Source: Brucella pecoris (lineage in GTDB: Bacteria > Pseudomonadota > Alphaproteobacteria > Rhizobiales > Rhizobiaceae). From it: a stretch of DNA of 64,000 nt. The first letter of the stretch is position 1. Every line of letters begins with the position of its first letter. The stretch covers positions 310,001-374,000 of the forward strand of contig NZ_VEWK01000004.1 of assembly GCF_006376675.1 (NCBI RefSeq), in the 5' to 3' direction. This document shows positions 46,363-55,800 of this stretch, piece after piece. The notes beneath the pieces were generated by a model, which did not search any database, was not told the DNA's origin, and saw only the letters and a list, made by a program, of their open reading frames with translations. A program made the position numbers and the translations under genes.

Positions 46363-48342
46363 ATGTTCGGAAAACTTACGCTCGAAGCGATACCCTATCA
46401 CGAGCCAATCATCATGGTCACTTTGGCCGCGGTGGCTGGCGGGGCGCTCGCTATTCTGGCAGCCATTACCTATTACCGCAAATGGACTCCGCTCTGGAAC
46501 GACTGGCTTACATCCGTCGACCACAAGCGCATCGGGGTCATGTACATCATTCTGGCACTCGTGATGCTGTTCCGCGGCTTCTCGGATGCCGTCATGATGC
46601 GTGCCCAGCAGGCTCTGGCCTCCGGCGCCAATGAAGGCTTCCTGCCGCCGCATCACTACGACCAGATCTTCACCGCTCATGGCGTGATCATGATCTTCTT
46701 CGTGGCGATGCCTTTCGTTGTCGGTCTGATGAACTTTGCCGTGCCGCTTCAGATCGGCGCGCGCGACGTGGCTTTCCCATACCTCAACTCGCTCAGCTTC
46801 TGGCTGACCGTTGCAGGTGCGATCCTGATCAACCTGTCGCTCGGTATCGGTGAATTCGCCAAGACTGGCTGGCTTGCCTATCCGCCGCTGTCGGGCAAGG
46901 AATTCAGCCCGGATGTCGGGGTGGATTATTATATCTGGGCCTTGCAGATTTCCGGTATGGGCACGCTGCTCTCGGGTGTGAACCTCATCACCACCATCAT
47001 CAAGATGCGCGCGCCCGGCATGGGCATGATGCAGGTTCCGGTCTTTACCTGGACTGCGCTCTGCTCGAACGTGCTGATCGTGGCTGCCTTCCCGATCCTC
47101 ACCGTCACACTGGCTCTGCTGTCGCTCGACCGTTATCTGGATTTCCACTTCTTCACCAATGATGCCGGTGGCAATCCGATGATGTATGTGAACCTCATCT
47201 GGATTTGGGGCCACCCGGAAGTCTATATTCTGGTTCTGCCTGCCTTCGGTATCTTCTCGGAAATCGTCGCGACCTTCTCCGGCAAGCGCCTGTTCGGTTA
47301 CAAGTCGATGGTTTACGCCACCGTTGCCATCACGGTCCTGTCGTTCCTGGTCTGGGTGCACCACTTCTTCACCATGGGGGGTGGGGCCAATGTCAATGCC
47401 TTCTTCGGCGTGGCGACCATGATCATCTCGATCCCGACAGGGGCGAAGGTCTTCAACTGGCTCTTCACCATGTATAAGGGTCGCGTTCGCATGGAAACGC
47501 CGGTCATGTGGACCATCGGCTTCATGTGCACCTTCGTCGTCGGTGGCATGACGGGCGTTCTGCTCGCGGTTCCGCCTGCGGATTTCGTGCTGCACAACTC
47601 GGTATTCCTGATCGCCCACTTCCATAATGTGATCATCTCGGGCGTTCTGTTCGGCTGCTTCGCCGGTCTCGTCTACTGGTGGCCGAAGGCTTTCGGCTTC
47701 AAGCTGAACGAACGTCTGGGCAAGAACGCGTTCTGGTGCTGGCTGGTCGGCTTCATTATGGCCTTCATGCCGCTCTACGTGCTCGGCCTGATGGGGATGA
47801 CCCGTCGTCTGAACCATACCGAAAATCCGGCATGGCATATCTATCTCATCATTGCCGCCGTCGGCGTTGCGATCATCCTGTGCGGTATCGTGTTCCAGGT
47901 TCTGCAGATTGCGGTTTCGATCCGCGACCGCGAAAAGCTGCGCGATAACAATGGCGATAGCTGGGGTACCGGCCGCACGCTCGAATGGTCGCTGGCTTCG
48001 CCGCCTGCCTTCTACAACTTCGCCGAAGTTCCGCATGTGCGTGATCATGATGGCTGGTGGGATATGAAGCAGAACGGCTATGTACGCCGCACCGAAAAGT
48101 TCGCGCGCATCCATATGCCGAAGAACACCGGCGCCGGCTTCATCATCGGCATGCTGAATATTCCGCTCGGCTTTGCCTTGGTGTGGCATATCTGGTGGCT
48201 GGCAATCGCCTCCGCCGTGGCTGTGCTGGCCGTTGCCATCGTTCACTCCTTCAATAATGACAGAGACTATTACGTCTCGGCCGAAGAGGTGCAGGAAGTC
48301 GAAGACCTCCGTACCCGGCAACTGACTGCTCAGGAGGCCTGA
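46363..48342 (+). CDS. cyoB: Cytochrome o ubiquinol oxidase subunit I
   Basis: Heme-copper oxidase core (659 residues). The CuB and cross-linked His-Tyr site is [17 protein letters not shown], the HH pair is in HHFFTMG, the high-spin and low-spin heme ligands are in [11 protein letters not shown], and the other low-spin ligand is in [10 protein letters not shown]. About 15 hydrophobic segments are visible. The 129-base gap from cyoA contains a 10-bp inverted pair GCGGTTCCGG / CCGGAACCGC. cyoC follows after five bases. Confidence 0.97.
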   Translation: MFGKLTLEAIPYHEPIIMVTLAAVAGGALAILAAITYYRKWTPLWNDWLTSVDHKRIGVMYIILALVMLFRGFSDAVMMRAQQALASGANEGFLPPHHYDQIFTAHGVIMIFFVAMPFVVGLMNFAVPLQIGARDVAFPYLNSLSFWLTVAGAILINLSLGIGEFAKTGWLAYPPLSGKEFSPDVGVDYYIWALQISGMGTLLSGVNLITTIIKMRAPGMGMMQVPVFTWTALCSNVLIVAAFPILTVTLALLSLDRYLDFHFFTNDAGGNPMMYVNLIWIWGHPEVYILVLPAFGIFSEIVATFSGKRLFGYKSMVYATVAITVLSFLVWVHHFFTMGGGANVNAFFGVATMIISIPTGAKVFNWLFTMYKGRVRMETPVMWTIGFMCTFVVGGMTGVLLAVPPADFVLHNSVFLIAHFHNVIISGVLFGCFAGLVYWWPKAFGFKLNERLGKNAFWCWLVGFIMAFMPLYVLGLMGMTRRLNHTENPAWHIYLIIAAVGVAIILCGIVFQVLQIAVSIRDREKLRDNNGDSWGTGRTLEWSLASPPAFYNFAEVPHVRDHDGWWDMKQNGYVRRTEKFARIHMPKNTGAGFIIGMLNIPLGFALVWHIWWLAIASAVAVLAVAIVHSFNNDRDYYVSAEEVQEVEDLRTRQLTAQEA

Positions 48343-48347
48343 TTCCG

Positions 48348-48977
48348 ATGAGCGCAAGCATTTCAACCACCGCTCCGTTCACGGGTGGAAACGAGCATCC
48401 CGCGCACGAAGACCATCACGATGCAGGATCGACCACACTGGTCGGCTTCTGGATCTACCTGATGAGCGACTGCGTTCTCTTCTCGGGGCTGTTTGCTACC
48501 TATGCCGTTCTGGCGCATCAGTTCGCGGGCGGTCCGACCGGCCGTGAGCTGTTCGATCTGAACTTCGTTCTGATCGAAACCATGCTGCTGCTGGTGTCGT
48601 CGCTGACCTATGGTCTGGCAACACTGTCGATGTTCAAGAAGAACCGTGCCGGCCTGCTGTTCTGGCTGGGCGTGACCTTCCTGCTCGGCGCTTCGTTCCT
48701 CGTGATGGAAATCTATGAATTCCATCACCTGATCCTCGAAGATGCCGGTCCGGGCCGCAGCGCTTTCCTCTCGGCCTTCTTTGCGCTGGTGGGAACCCAC
48801 GGTCTTCATATCACGTCTGGCCTGATCTGGATTCTGGTGCTTTCCGCCCAGCTTCTGCGTGACGGTCTGACGGAAAAGAACCAGACGCGCGTGATGTGCC
48901 TCAGCCTCTTCTGGCACTTCCTGGATATTATCTGGATCGGCGTCTTTACCCTTGTCTATCTGTTGGGTGTACTGTGA
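48348..48977 (+). CDS. cyoC: Cytochrome o ubiquinol oxidase subunit III
   Basis: Five-helix membrane subunit (209 residues). Typical segments are [20 protein letters not shown] and [14 protein letters not shown], then [21 protein letters not shown]. It starts five bases after cyoB and its stop overlaps the cyoD start (TGATG). Confidence 0.96.
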   Translation: MSASISTTAPFTGGNEHPAHEDHHDAGSTTLVGFWIYLMSDCVLFSGLFATYAVLAHQFAGGPTGRELFDLNFVLIETMLLLVSSLTYGLATLSMFKKNRAGLLFWLGVTFLLGASFLVMEIYEFHHLILEDAGPGRSAFLSAFFALVGTHGLHITSGLIWILVLSAQLLRDGLTEKNQTRVMCLSLFWHFLDIIWIGVFTLVYLLGVL

Positions 48978-49345
48978 TGAGCTCTGCACACGAAACACAT
49001 GACCACGGCGCAAGCCACGGCAGCCTGAAGTCCTATCTGATCGGCTTTGTACTGGCGGTCGTCCTTACCGTCGTTCCGTTCATGATGGCCATGAATGGCT
49101 ACTTCACGCCGGGAACCACCGCTGCCATCGTGCTCGGTATTGCTGTCGTCCAGATCCTGGTGCATCTGGTTTACTTCCTGCACCTTGATCCAAAGTCCGA
49201 AGGCGGCTGGAACATCCTGGCGCTCATCTTCACGGTCATCATTCTGGCCATCGTGCTTGCCGGCTCCATCTGGGTCATGCATCACCTCGATACCAATATG
49301 ATGCCGATGTACATGTCGCCGGAAGACGTGCGCAATCTGCCATAA
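48977..49345 (+). CDS. cyoD: Cytochrome o ubiquinol oxidase subunit IV
   Basis: Small membrane subunit (122 residues) with three hydrophobic segments after a His-rich N-terminus (HETHDHGASHG). Segments LIGFVLAVVLTVVPFMM and VQILVHLVYFLHLD are typical of CyoD. It overlaps cyoC. No cyoE (heme O synthase) gene follows; heme O must be supplied by a ctaB/cyoE gene elsewhere. Confidence 0.95.
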   Translation: MSSAHETHDHGASHGSLKSYLIGFVLAVVLTVVPFMMAMNGYFTPGTTAAIVLGIAVVQILVHLVYFLHLDPKSEGGWNILALIFTVIILAIVLAGSIWVMHHLDTNMMPMYMSPEDVRNLP

Positions 49346-49353
49346 CAAGGCGC

Positions 49354-49391
49354 GCGAGCATTTCCGATGGCTCCGGCCTGGAAATGCTCGC
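49354..49391. repeat. Palindromic repeat module directly after cyoD
   Basis: GCGAGCATTTCC (49354-49365) pairs perfectly with GGAAATGCTCGC (49380-49391), which matches the second module of the dispersed family. It lies eight bases past the cyoD stop and could protect the mRNA 3' end. Confidence 0.65.
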
Positions 49392-49493
49392 ATTGCCTTT
49401 GCAAAACAACTGGCCTTGACGGCCCGGTAATGCAGCCCGGTAATCCAGCATCGTATCGCGGCTTTATCCTCCCTCTCTCCCCCCAAAGCCGCG

Positions 49494-49530
49494 TGGCGCC
49501 CCGGTTCCCTCCGGGGCGCTTTTCTTTTTG
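49494..49530 (+). terminator. Rho-independent terminator of the cyo operon
   Basis: Stem GCGCCCCGG (49496-49504), loop TTCCCT, CCGGGGCGC (49511-49519), then TTTTCTTTTTG. Confidence 0.9.
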
Positions 49531-49776
49531 GCGTATTGCCATTCTGGGAGGGTGTTACTTATGTAAACTTTTAATCAATTTGCTGTAATCGCGTTTTTGT
49601 TTAATGTAAAAATAAGATGATTACCGTTAATATCGAAGTGTAGAAAAAAATAATATACGCCATAAATTTACCATTATTGAAGACGTTGTTTGTATCTCGT
49701 ATGGTATTGCCGTATTGTCTTTTGTGTTTGGTACTTTATTGCGTCTCTATTTGATCGCTAATCTGGAGAAGATGCG

Positions 49777-50511
49777 ATGTCTTTATTTAAGAGAGTGCTT
49801 ACTGGTAATCATATTCTTGGTGCAGCCGTCATTGCTGCCGCTCTGTTTACGCCTGCCATTGCTTCCGCTGCAACCGCCTATGTCTCGGCTTCGGTGAATG
49901 TCCGGTCAGGCCCCGGTTCCAATTACGGACGGCTTGCCGCGCTCCCCGCCGGTGCAACCGTCAACGCCGGTTCCTGCCGCAACGGCTGGTGCCAGATTTA
50001 CAACGGCAACCGGGTTGGCTTTGTATCGGCGCGTTATGTTCGCTTCGGTGCCTATAGCGGCCCGGCTTATGCGGCGCCGTCCAGCACGACGGTCATCGTC
50101 AACAATGACGGTTACGATGATGGCTGGGGGTCGGGCTTCGGTCTCGGACTTGGCCTCGGCTGGGCCACCGGCGGCTATTGGGGCCCCGGTTGGGGCGGTG
50201 GCTGGGGACCGGGCTGGCGCGGCGGGCCGAATTACGTCAATGGCTGCATCGGTCGCAACTGCCAGTCCAATCGCGGCGGCTGGAACCCGCGCTGGGGGCA
50301 TGGCCCGCAGTGGAACGGTCGCGGCAACTGGGGCGGGCGCGGATGGCCCAATGGGCAGATACGCCACAATTGGGGCCCTGGTCCGGTGATGCGTCCGACC
50401 GGTTTCGGCGGCTTCAACCGTCCGACATTCGCCAATCGTGGCTTCGGCGGCGGTTTTGGCGGTGGCGGTTTCCACTTCGGCAATATGCGTCCGATGCACG
50501 CTGGCCGCTGA
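49777..50511 (+). CDS. Secreted SH3-domain protein with Gly/Trp-rich tail
   Basis: This 244-residue protein has a signal peptide (cleavage near ASA at residue 31), a bacterial SH3 domain at about residues 33-90 (VSASVNVRSGPGSNYGRLAA, then GWCQIYNGNRVGFVSARYV), and a C-terminal half very rich in Gly, Trp, Asn and Arg. Bacterial SH3 domains often bind cell wall or other proteins. The Gly/Trp-rich tail is probably disordered. It is transcribed alone from an AT-rich promoter region. Confidence 0.85.
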   Translation: MSLFKRVLTGNHILGAAVIAAALFTPAIASAATAYVSASVNVRSGPGSNYGRLAALPAGATVNAGSCRNGWCQIYNGNRVGFVSARYVRFGAYSGPAYAAPSSTTVIVNNDGYDDGWGSGFGLGLGLGWATGGYWGPGWGGGWGPGWRGGPNYVNGCIGRNCQSNRGGWNPRWGHGPQWNGRGNWGGRGWPNGQIRHNWGPGPVMRPTGFGGFNRPTFANRGFGGGFGGGGFHFGNMRPMHAGR

Positions 50512-50812
50512 TTGAGACCCGTGGAGACGTCGCAACACAATTCACCTTGATCAGGTCGTTCCTCCCTCCTCCCAATGACCTGATGAGCGGCTCGTCGGCA
50601 GCACCCCCGCCGGCGAGCTGTTACGCATTTCACAGCATATGATCCTGCAATCAGGCCGCTTGGCAATTCGCGACGGCTTCAATCAAGACGGGAAATTGCA
50701 ATGCTGTGGTAACGTTAATACTCCATTGACTGAAATGGTCCATATCTAGCGTTGTTGCTTGGACTTCCGTTCTCCCTATGGTAATCCCTGAATCGTCCTG
50801 GGCTTGGGGGTG
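50512..50812. other. Intergenic region upstream of tamA
   Basis: About 300 bases with no credible gene. TTGACT and CATATCT are seen near 50727-50750 with near-normal promoter spacing, but no start can be assigned. Confidence 0.4.
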
Positions 50813-52828
50813 ATGAACGGGACGCCGCCAGGCGACCGCATAGACAGGAACCGGACAGTAGCGCGTATGACTTGGAGTAACAGGACGATACAGGGAAGGA
50901 GCATCGCCGTGCTTTTGCTGGCGGCGCATTTTTCCTCCTTCGCGATGTCGCCTGCATTGGCGTTCGAGATCTTCGGTGTTCGTCTGTGGGGCGAGGACAA
51001 GAAGGAAGATCCCGATATCATCGACCCCAAGACCTACACGGTCGAGGTCACGACTACGGGCGACCGCAAGAATGCGGACGGCACGGAAGCGGATCTGAAA
51101 TCCACGATTGAAGGCGCTTCAGGCCTCGTATCCGATGCAGAGAAACCGGCTTCAGGTTCTGCCGGTCTGCTGGCCAAGGCGCGCGGCGATTATCGTCGCA
51201 TTCTGGCCGCGCTCTATGGCGAGGGCCGCTATGGCGGCACGATTTCTATTCTTGTCGATGGCCGCGAGGCGAACGACATTCCCCCTGATGCGGAAATCCC
51301 CAACGATGCGAAGGTCGCAATCTCGGTTGACCCCGGTCCGCAGTTTCTGTTCTCGCGCACGGCCATTTCCAATATCGCGCCGCCACCGGTCGACAAGCGC
51401 GATCATGTGCCATCACCGGAAGATGCTGGATTCGCGCCCGGACAGGTGGCCCGGTCCGGCACGGTTATCAAGGCGGAGCGTCTTGCTGTCGAGGCCTGGC
51501 GCCAGCAGGGTTATGCGAAGGCGCGGGTGACCGGCGAGGACATCGTCGCCGATCATGCCGACAACCGGGTTTCCGCCGATGTTTCGCTCGATCCCGGCCA
51601 GAAGGCGCATTACGGCCCGGTCAGCGTTGTCGGTACTGCACGCATGGACCCGCAATTCGTAGCCTGGATGACCGGGCTGAAAGAGGGCCAGGAATTCGAT
51701 CCCGACGATATCGAGAAAGCCAAGAAGCGTCTCGGCCGCATGGAAGTATTCCGTGCCATGAGTTTCGAAGAAGCCGAAAAGATCGAGCCGGATGGCAGCC
51801 TGCCGATGACGCTCAATGTGCAGGAGCGCAAGCCGCGCCGTTTCGGCTTCGGTGCCGAATATTCGACCATCGACGGTTTCGGCCTGACCGGCTACTGGAT
51901 GCACCGCAACCTGTTCGGGCGCGGCGAACGCCTGCGTTTCGATGCCAAGATCAGCGGCATCGGCGGCACGCAGGACAATTCCTTCGATCCGAAGAATTTT
52001 ACCTATCTTGTCGGCACAAGCTTCACGAAGCCGGGCGTCTATACGCCGGATACGGATTTTGTCGCCGCGCTCGACGCCAAGCGTGAAGTGCTGGATGCCT
52101 ATACCGAAACCTCGATCAATGCGAAGACCGGCTTCACGCAGATATTCAGCGATGAATTGTCAGGTGCGCTCTATGCCAAGGCGAGCCAGGGCCACTTTGA
52201 TGACGACGTCTTCGGTTCGCGCAGCTTCACGACGGCGGGACTGGAGGGCAATCTTCTCTATGACAGCCGCAACAACAAGCCGGACCCGAGTTCGGGCTTC
52301 TATCTGGAAGGCAATATCCAGCCCTTCTACGAATTCCAGTACGGCAATTTCGCCACCCGTTTCACCGCCGAAGGCCGCACTTATTACGGCTTTGGCGCAA
52401 AGGACCGTGTGATCCTTGCGGGCCGTCTCAAGGTCGGTTCGATCGTCGGCGCCTCGATTGAGGACCTGCCGCCGAGCCAGCTCTTCCTGGCAGGCGGCGG
52501 CGGCTCGGTTCGCGGTTACGGCTATCGCAACATCGGCGTTAGCGCAGGCAATGGCGAGATCATCGGCGGGCGCTCGCTGGTCGAGGCCAATGGCGAAGTG
52601 CGCACCCGCATCACCGATTCCATCGGCGCGGTGGCATTTGTCGATGCCGGTTATGTCGGCGAAAAGTCGTTTCCCGATTTCTCGGAACAGATGCGTGTCG
52701 GCGTCGGTGGTGGTCTGCGCTATCTGACCGGTCTTGGACCGATCCGCCTCGATGTCGCCGTTCCGCTCAACCGCCGCTCGGGTGATCCGAGCTATGGCTT
52801 GTACGTAGGTATAGGACAGGCGTTTTGA
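50813..52828 (+). CDS. tamA: Outer membrane translocation and assembly protein TamA
   Basis: Omp85-family outer membrane protein (671 residues) that works with TamB in building the outer membrane. It has POTRA domains in the first 400 residues, for example GDYRRILAALYGEGRYGG and AVEAWRQQGYAKARVTGED, and a C-terminal 16-strand barrel with the VRGY motif in GGGSVRGYGYRNIG and a terminal Phe. ATG 50813 directly follows a G-run that could serve as ribosome binding site; ATG 50867 would give a more ordinary signal peptide and is an alternative. The stop overlaps the tamB start. Confidence 0.92.
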   Translation: MNGTPPGDRIDRNRTVARMTWSNRTIQGRSIAVLLLAAHFSSFAMSPALAFEIFGVRLWGEDKKEDPDIIDPKTYTVEVTTTGDRKNADGTEADLKSTIEGASGLVSDAEKPASGSAGLLAKARGDYRRILAALYGEGRYGGTISILVDGREANDIPPDAEIPNDAKVAISVDPGPQFLFSRTAISNIAPPPVDKRDHVPSPEDAGFAPGQVARSGTVIKAERLAVEAWRQQGYAKARVTGEDIVADHADNRVSADVSLDPGQKAHYGPVSVVGTARMDPQFVAWMTGLKEGQEFDPDDIEKAKKRLGRMEVFRAMSFEEAEKIEPDGSLPMTLNVQERKPRRFGFGAEYSTIDGFGLTGYWMHRNLFGRGERLRFDAKISGIGGTQDNSFDPKNFTYLVGTSFTKPGVYTPDTDFVAALDAKREVLDAYTETSINAKTGFTQIFSDELSGALYAKASQGHFDDDVFGSRSFTTAGLEGNLLYDSRNNKPDPSSGFYLEGNIQPFYEFQYGNFATRFTAEGRTYYGFGAKDRVILAGRLKVGSIVGASIEDLPPSQLFLAGGGGSVRGYGYRNIGVSAGNGEIIGGRSLVEANGEVRTRITDSIGAVAFVDAGYVGEKSFPDFSEQMRVGVGGGLRYLTGLGPIRLDVAVPLNRRSGDPSYGLYVGIGQAF

Positions 52829-55800
52829 CCAAATTTCTCGCAATCATCGCCTTCGTCGCTTTCGCCGTCACGGCAGTCATCTTCGGCTGGCCAGAACAGC
52901 AGAAGCAGTTGCAGGCTCAAGCTCAAGTTCCCGCTCAGGCTCAAGAACAGGCCTCTGGACAGGAACAGGCAGAAGCGCCAGCAGAAGAAGAGAAATCCTA
53001 TTTCTTGTCCTTCGTTGAAAGCCAGCTTTCCGCGCCGAACCGCCGTATTTCGATTTCCGGCATCAGCGGCGTCCTGTCTTCGGAAGCAACCGTCGGCTCG
53101 ATCACCATTGCTGACCGCGAAGGCGTCTGGCTGCGCATCGAGAATGCCAAGCTGAACTGGAGCCGCACCGCGCTTCTCGTCGGTCGCCTTAGCATCCAGT
53201 CGCTGGCCGCCGAGCGCATCGACATCATTCGCAAACCGCTGCCCGACAACAGCCTGCCGTCGCCGGAATCGTCGACGTTCAGCCTGCCGGACCTGCCGAT
53301 TTCGATCAATCTCGACCAGCTTGCCATTGCGCGCCTGCATTTCGGACCGGACATTTTCGGCCTTGAATCGGAAGTGTCGGCCAATGGCAGCCTGTCGCTT
53401 GCCGATGGTTCGCTGGATTCGAACTTCGACATCAAGCGTCTCGACGGTCCGGGCGGAAATTTTGCTCTTCGTGCGGCCTATGCCAATGCCGACCAGAAGG
53501 TCGATCTCGACCTGAAAGTCTCGGAACCGGCCAACGGCATCGTCGCCAACCTGTTGAACATCGATGGCCGACCTCCGGTCGATCTCACTTTGACCGGTGC
53601 CGGTCCGCTGGATGAATTGAAGGTCGATCTTGCACTCGACACCAATGGCAGCCGCACGTTGACAGGCGAATTCGCACTCAACCGGCAAGGTCAGGCGCCT
53701 GATGGCGGGCGTGTTTTCTCTGCCCGTTTCAATGGCCCGATTGCGGTTCTGGTGCCGCCGGTGTTCCGCGATTTCTTCGGTGCCGAAACGGTTCTTTCCG
53801 CCGATGGCTTTCTCAAGGATGCGGGCGGTTTCCGTCTCGACGATCTGGCGCTGAACAGCGCCGCGCTGAAACTGAAAGCCTCCGCCGAAACCGGTAACGA
53901 CCGCTTCCTGAACAAGCTGCGCATCGACGCTTCCATTGCCGATGAAAGCAAGGGGCGCGTGCTCCTGCCAGTCAAGGGTGCTGAAACCTATATCGATAAT
54001 GCAAAATTCCAGGTCGCTTATGGTGATCGCCCGACCAATGACTGGACGGGAACGCTCGCCATTGCCGGTCTCAAGAACGCAACGATTTCCGCCCAGAGCA
54101 TCGCACTCGACATGGGTGGTGTTGCCGAAAACCTGGATGATGCTGCCAATCGCCATGTCACCTTCAAGGTCAATGGCGGGATGGACGGCATTTCGGCAGA
54201 ACGTGCGGAAATCGCCGAAGCGCTCGGAAACAAGATTGCGCTCGCCATCGACGGTGCGTGGCGCGCCGGTTCGCCGGTCGAGCTTTCGCAGGCCAATATT
54301 GCCGGCAACGGTCTCAGCCTCGATCTCAAGGGCAATATTGACGACCTTGCCTTCAATGGCGATATCGCCGCCAAGATTGCAAGCCTTGCGCCATTCGGCG
54401 CTCTGGCCGACCGTGACCTTGCAGGCAGTATCGATGTCAACGCCAAGGGCATTATTCGCCCGGTCAGCGGCGCATTCCAGCTCGACCTCAACGGAACGGC
54501 GCAGAACATGCGCACCGGCACAGAAGCGGTTGACCGCATTCTCGATGGCGCTGTCAACTTGAGCGGTGCTCTTGGCCGCAGCGCGGAAGGTTTTTCGGCG
54601 CGCGATTTCCGCATCGGCAACGAGCTGAGCGAGATCACTGCCAATGGTTCCTTTGCATCCGACAAGGCCAGTTTTGATTTTGGCGTGATGCTGTCCGATC
54701 TCAAGCTTCTTTCCGATCAGGCATCGGGCCGGATGACAGTCAAGGGCAGCGCGCGCGGCGACGACAAGCTGATCGCACTGGCATTGCGCGCCGATGCGCC
54801 GGAAGGCACCTTGGCCGGTCGCAAGCTTTCCGAAGGTGGCCTTGATTTCAATGCCATGCTTGATGGCAATGCAAAAGCCGGCGCTGCCCTTTCCGGCAAG
54901 CTTGCCGGTAGCGCATTCCTCAATGGCCAGCGCGTCGATCTTGGAACGCTGATCGACATCGTCAATGACGAAAAGCGCCTGACCAATCTCGTCTTCAATG
55001 CAGGCGGTGCGCATCTTTCGGGCAATGTCACCCAGACCGCGAAAGGTCTCCTGACCGGTGCGCTGAAGCTTGATGCGCCGGATATTTCCACGGCTGCAGC
55101 CCTGGCGCTTGCAGAGGCAACCGGCGCGGCCAATGCCGACATCACGCTTGACGCCAATGACGGCCGCCAGAATGCATCGATCACAGCCAATGCCAAGGAC
55201 ATCAAGGTCAATGGCAATCATATCACCTCGGCTGATATTGCCCTGACGGCAAAGGACCTGTTCGGGGTGCCGGTGGTCGATGGCAATGCTGCGGCGCGGG
55301 ACATCATGGTCGGAACATTCGGCATCGACAGCTTTGACGCCAAGGCCAACGCAACCGGGTCGAAGACCGATTTTACTGCCAACACCAAGCTGAAGATCGG
55401 CACGGTCGCCAGTGCGGCCGGTTCGCTTGAGCCGAAGGATGGTGGTTTTGAGCTTGGGCTGGCCTCTGCCAATGTGAAGCAGGGCACGCTCAGCGCCAAT
55501 CTGGCCGCGCCCGCCACCATTTCCATGAAGGGCGAGGAAATCTCCTTCGGCGATATCATTATCAATACGGGGGCGGATGCCAGCGCCGGTCAGGTCAAGG
55601 TCAATGGCGTGATCGATGGCCATCTCGATCTTTCGGTTGCCCTTTCCAACCTGCCGCTGGCGCTCGCCAATACATTCAAGCCGGAACTGGGCCTTGGCGG
55701 CACGGTCAATGGCACGGCCCGCATCACCGGCACGAAAGAAGCGCCCGATGTCGCCTTTGACATGGCGGCGCAGGGTGTGACCGCAGCCGAACTGAAGAAG

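Larger units (their letters stand above)
49346..49776. other. Intergenic region after cyoD
   Basis: Holds a repeat hairpin (49354-49391), a strong terminator (49494-49530) and then about 240 AT-rich bases that must carry the promoter of the SH3-domain gene. No gene seen. Confidence 0.6.

Noticed and set aside
46294..48366. 690-codon open frame on the minus strand across cyoB
   Set aside because: Antisense shadow; composition rich in His/Asp/Glu mirrors hydrophobic codons of cyoB.
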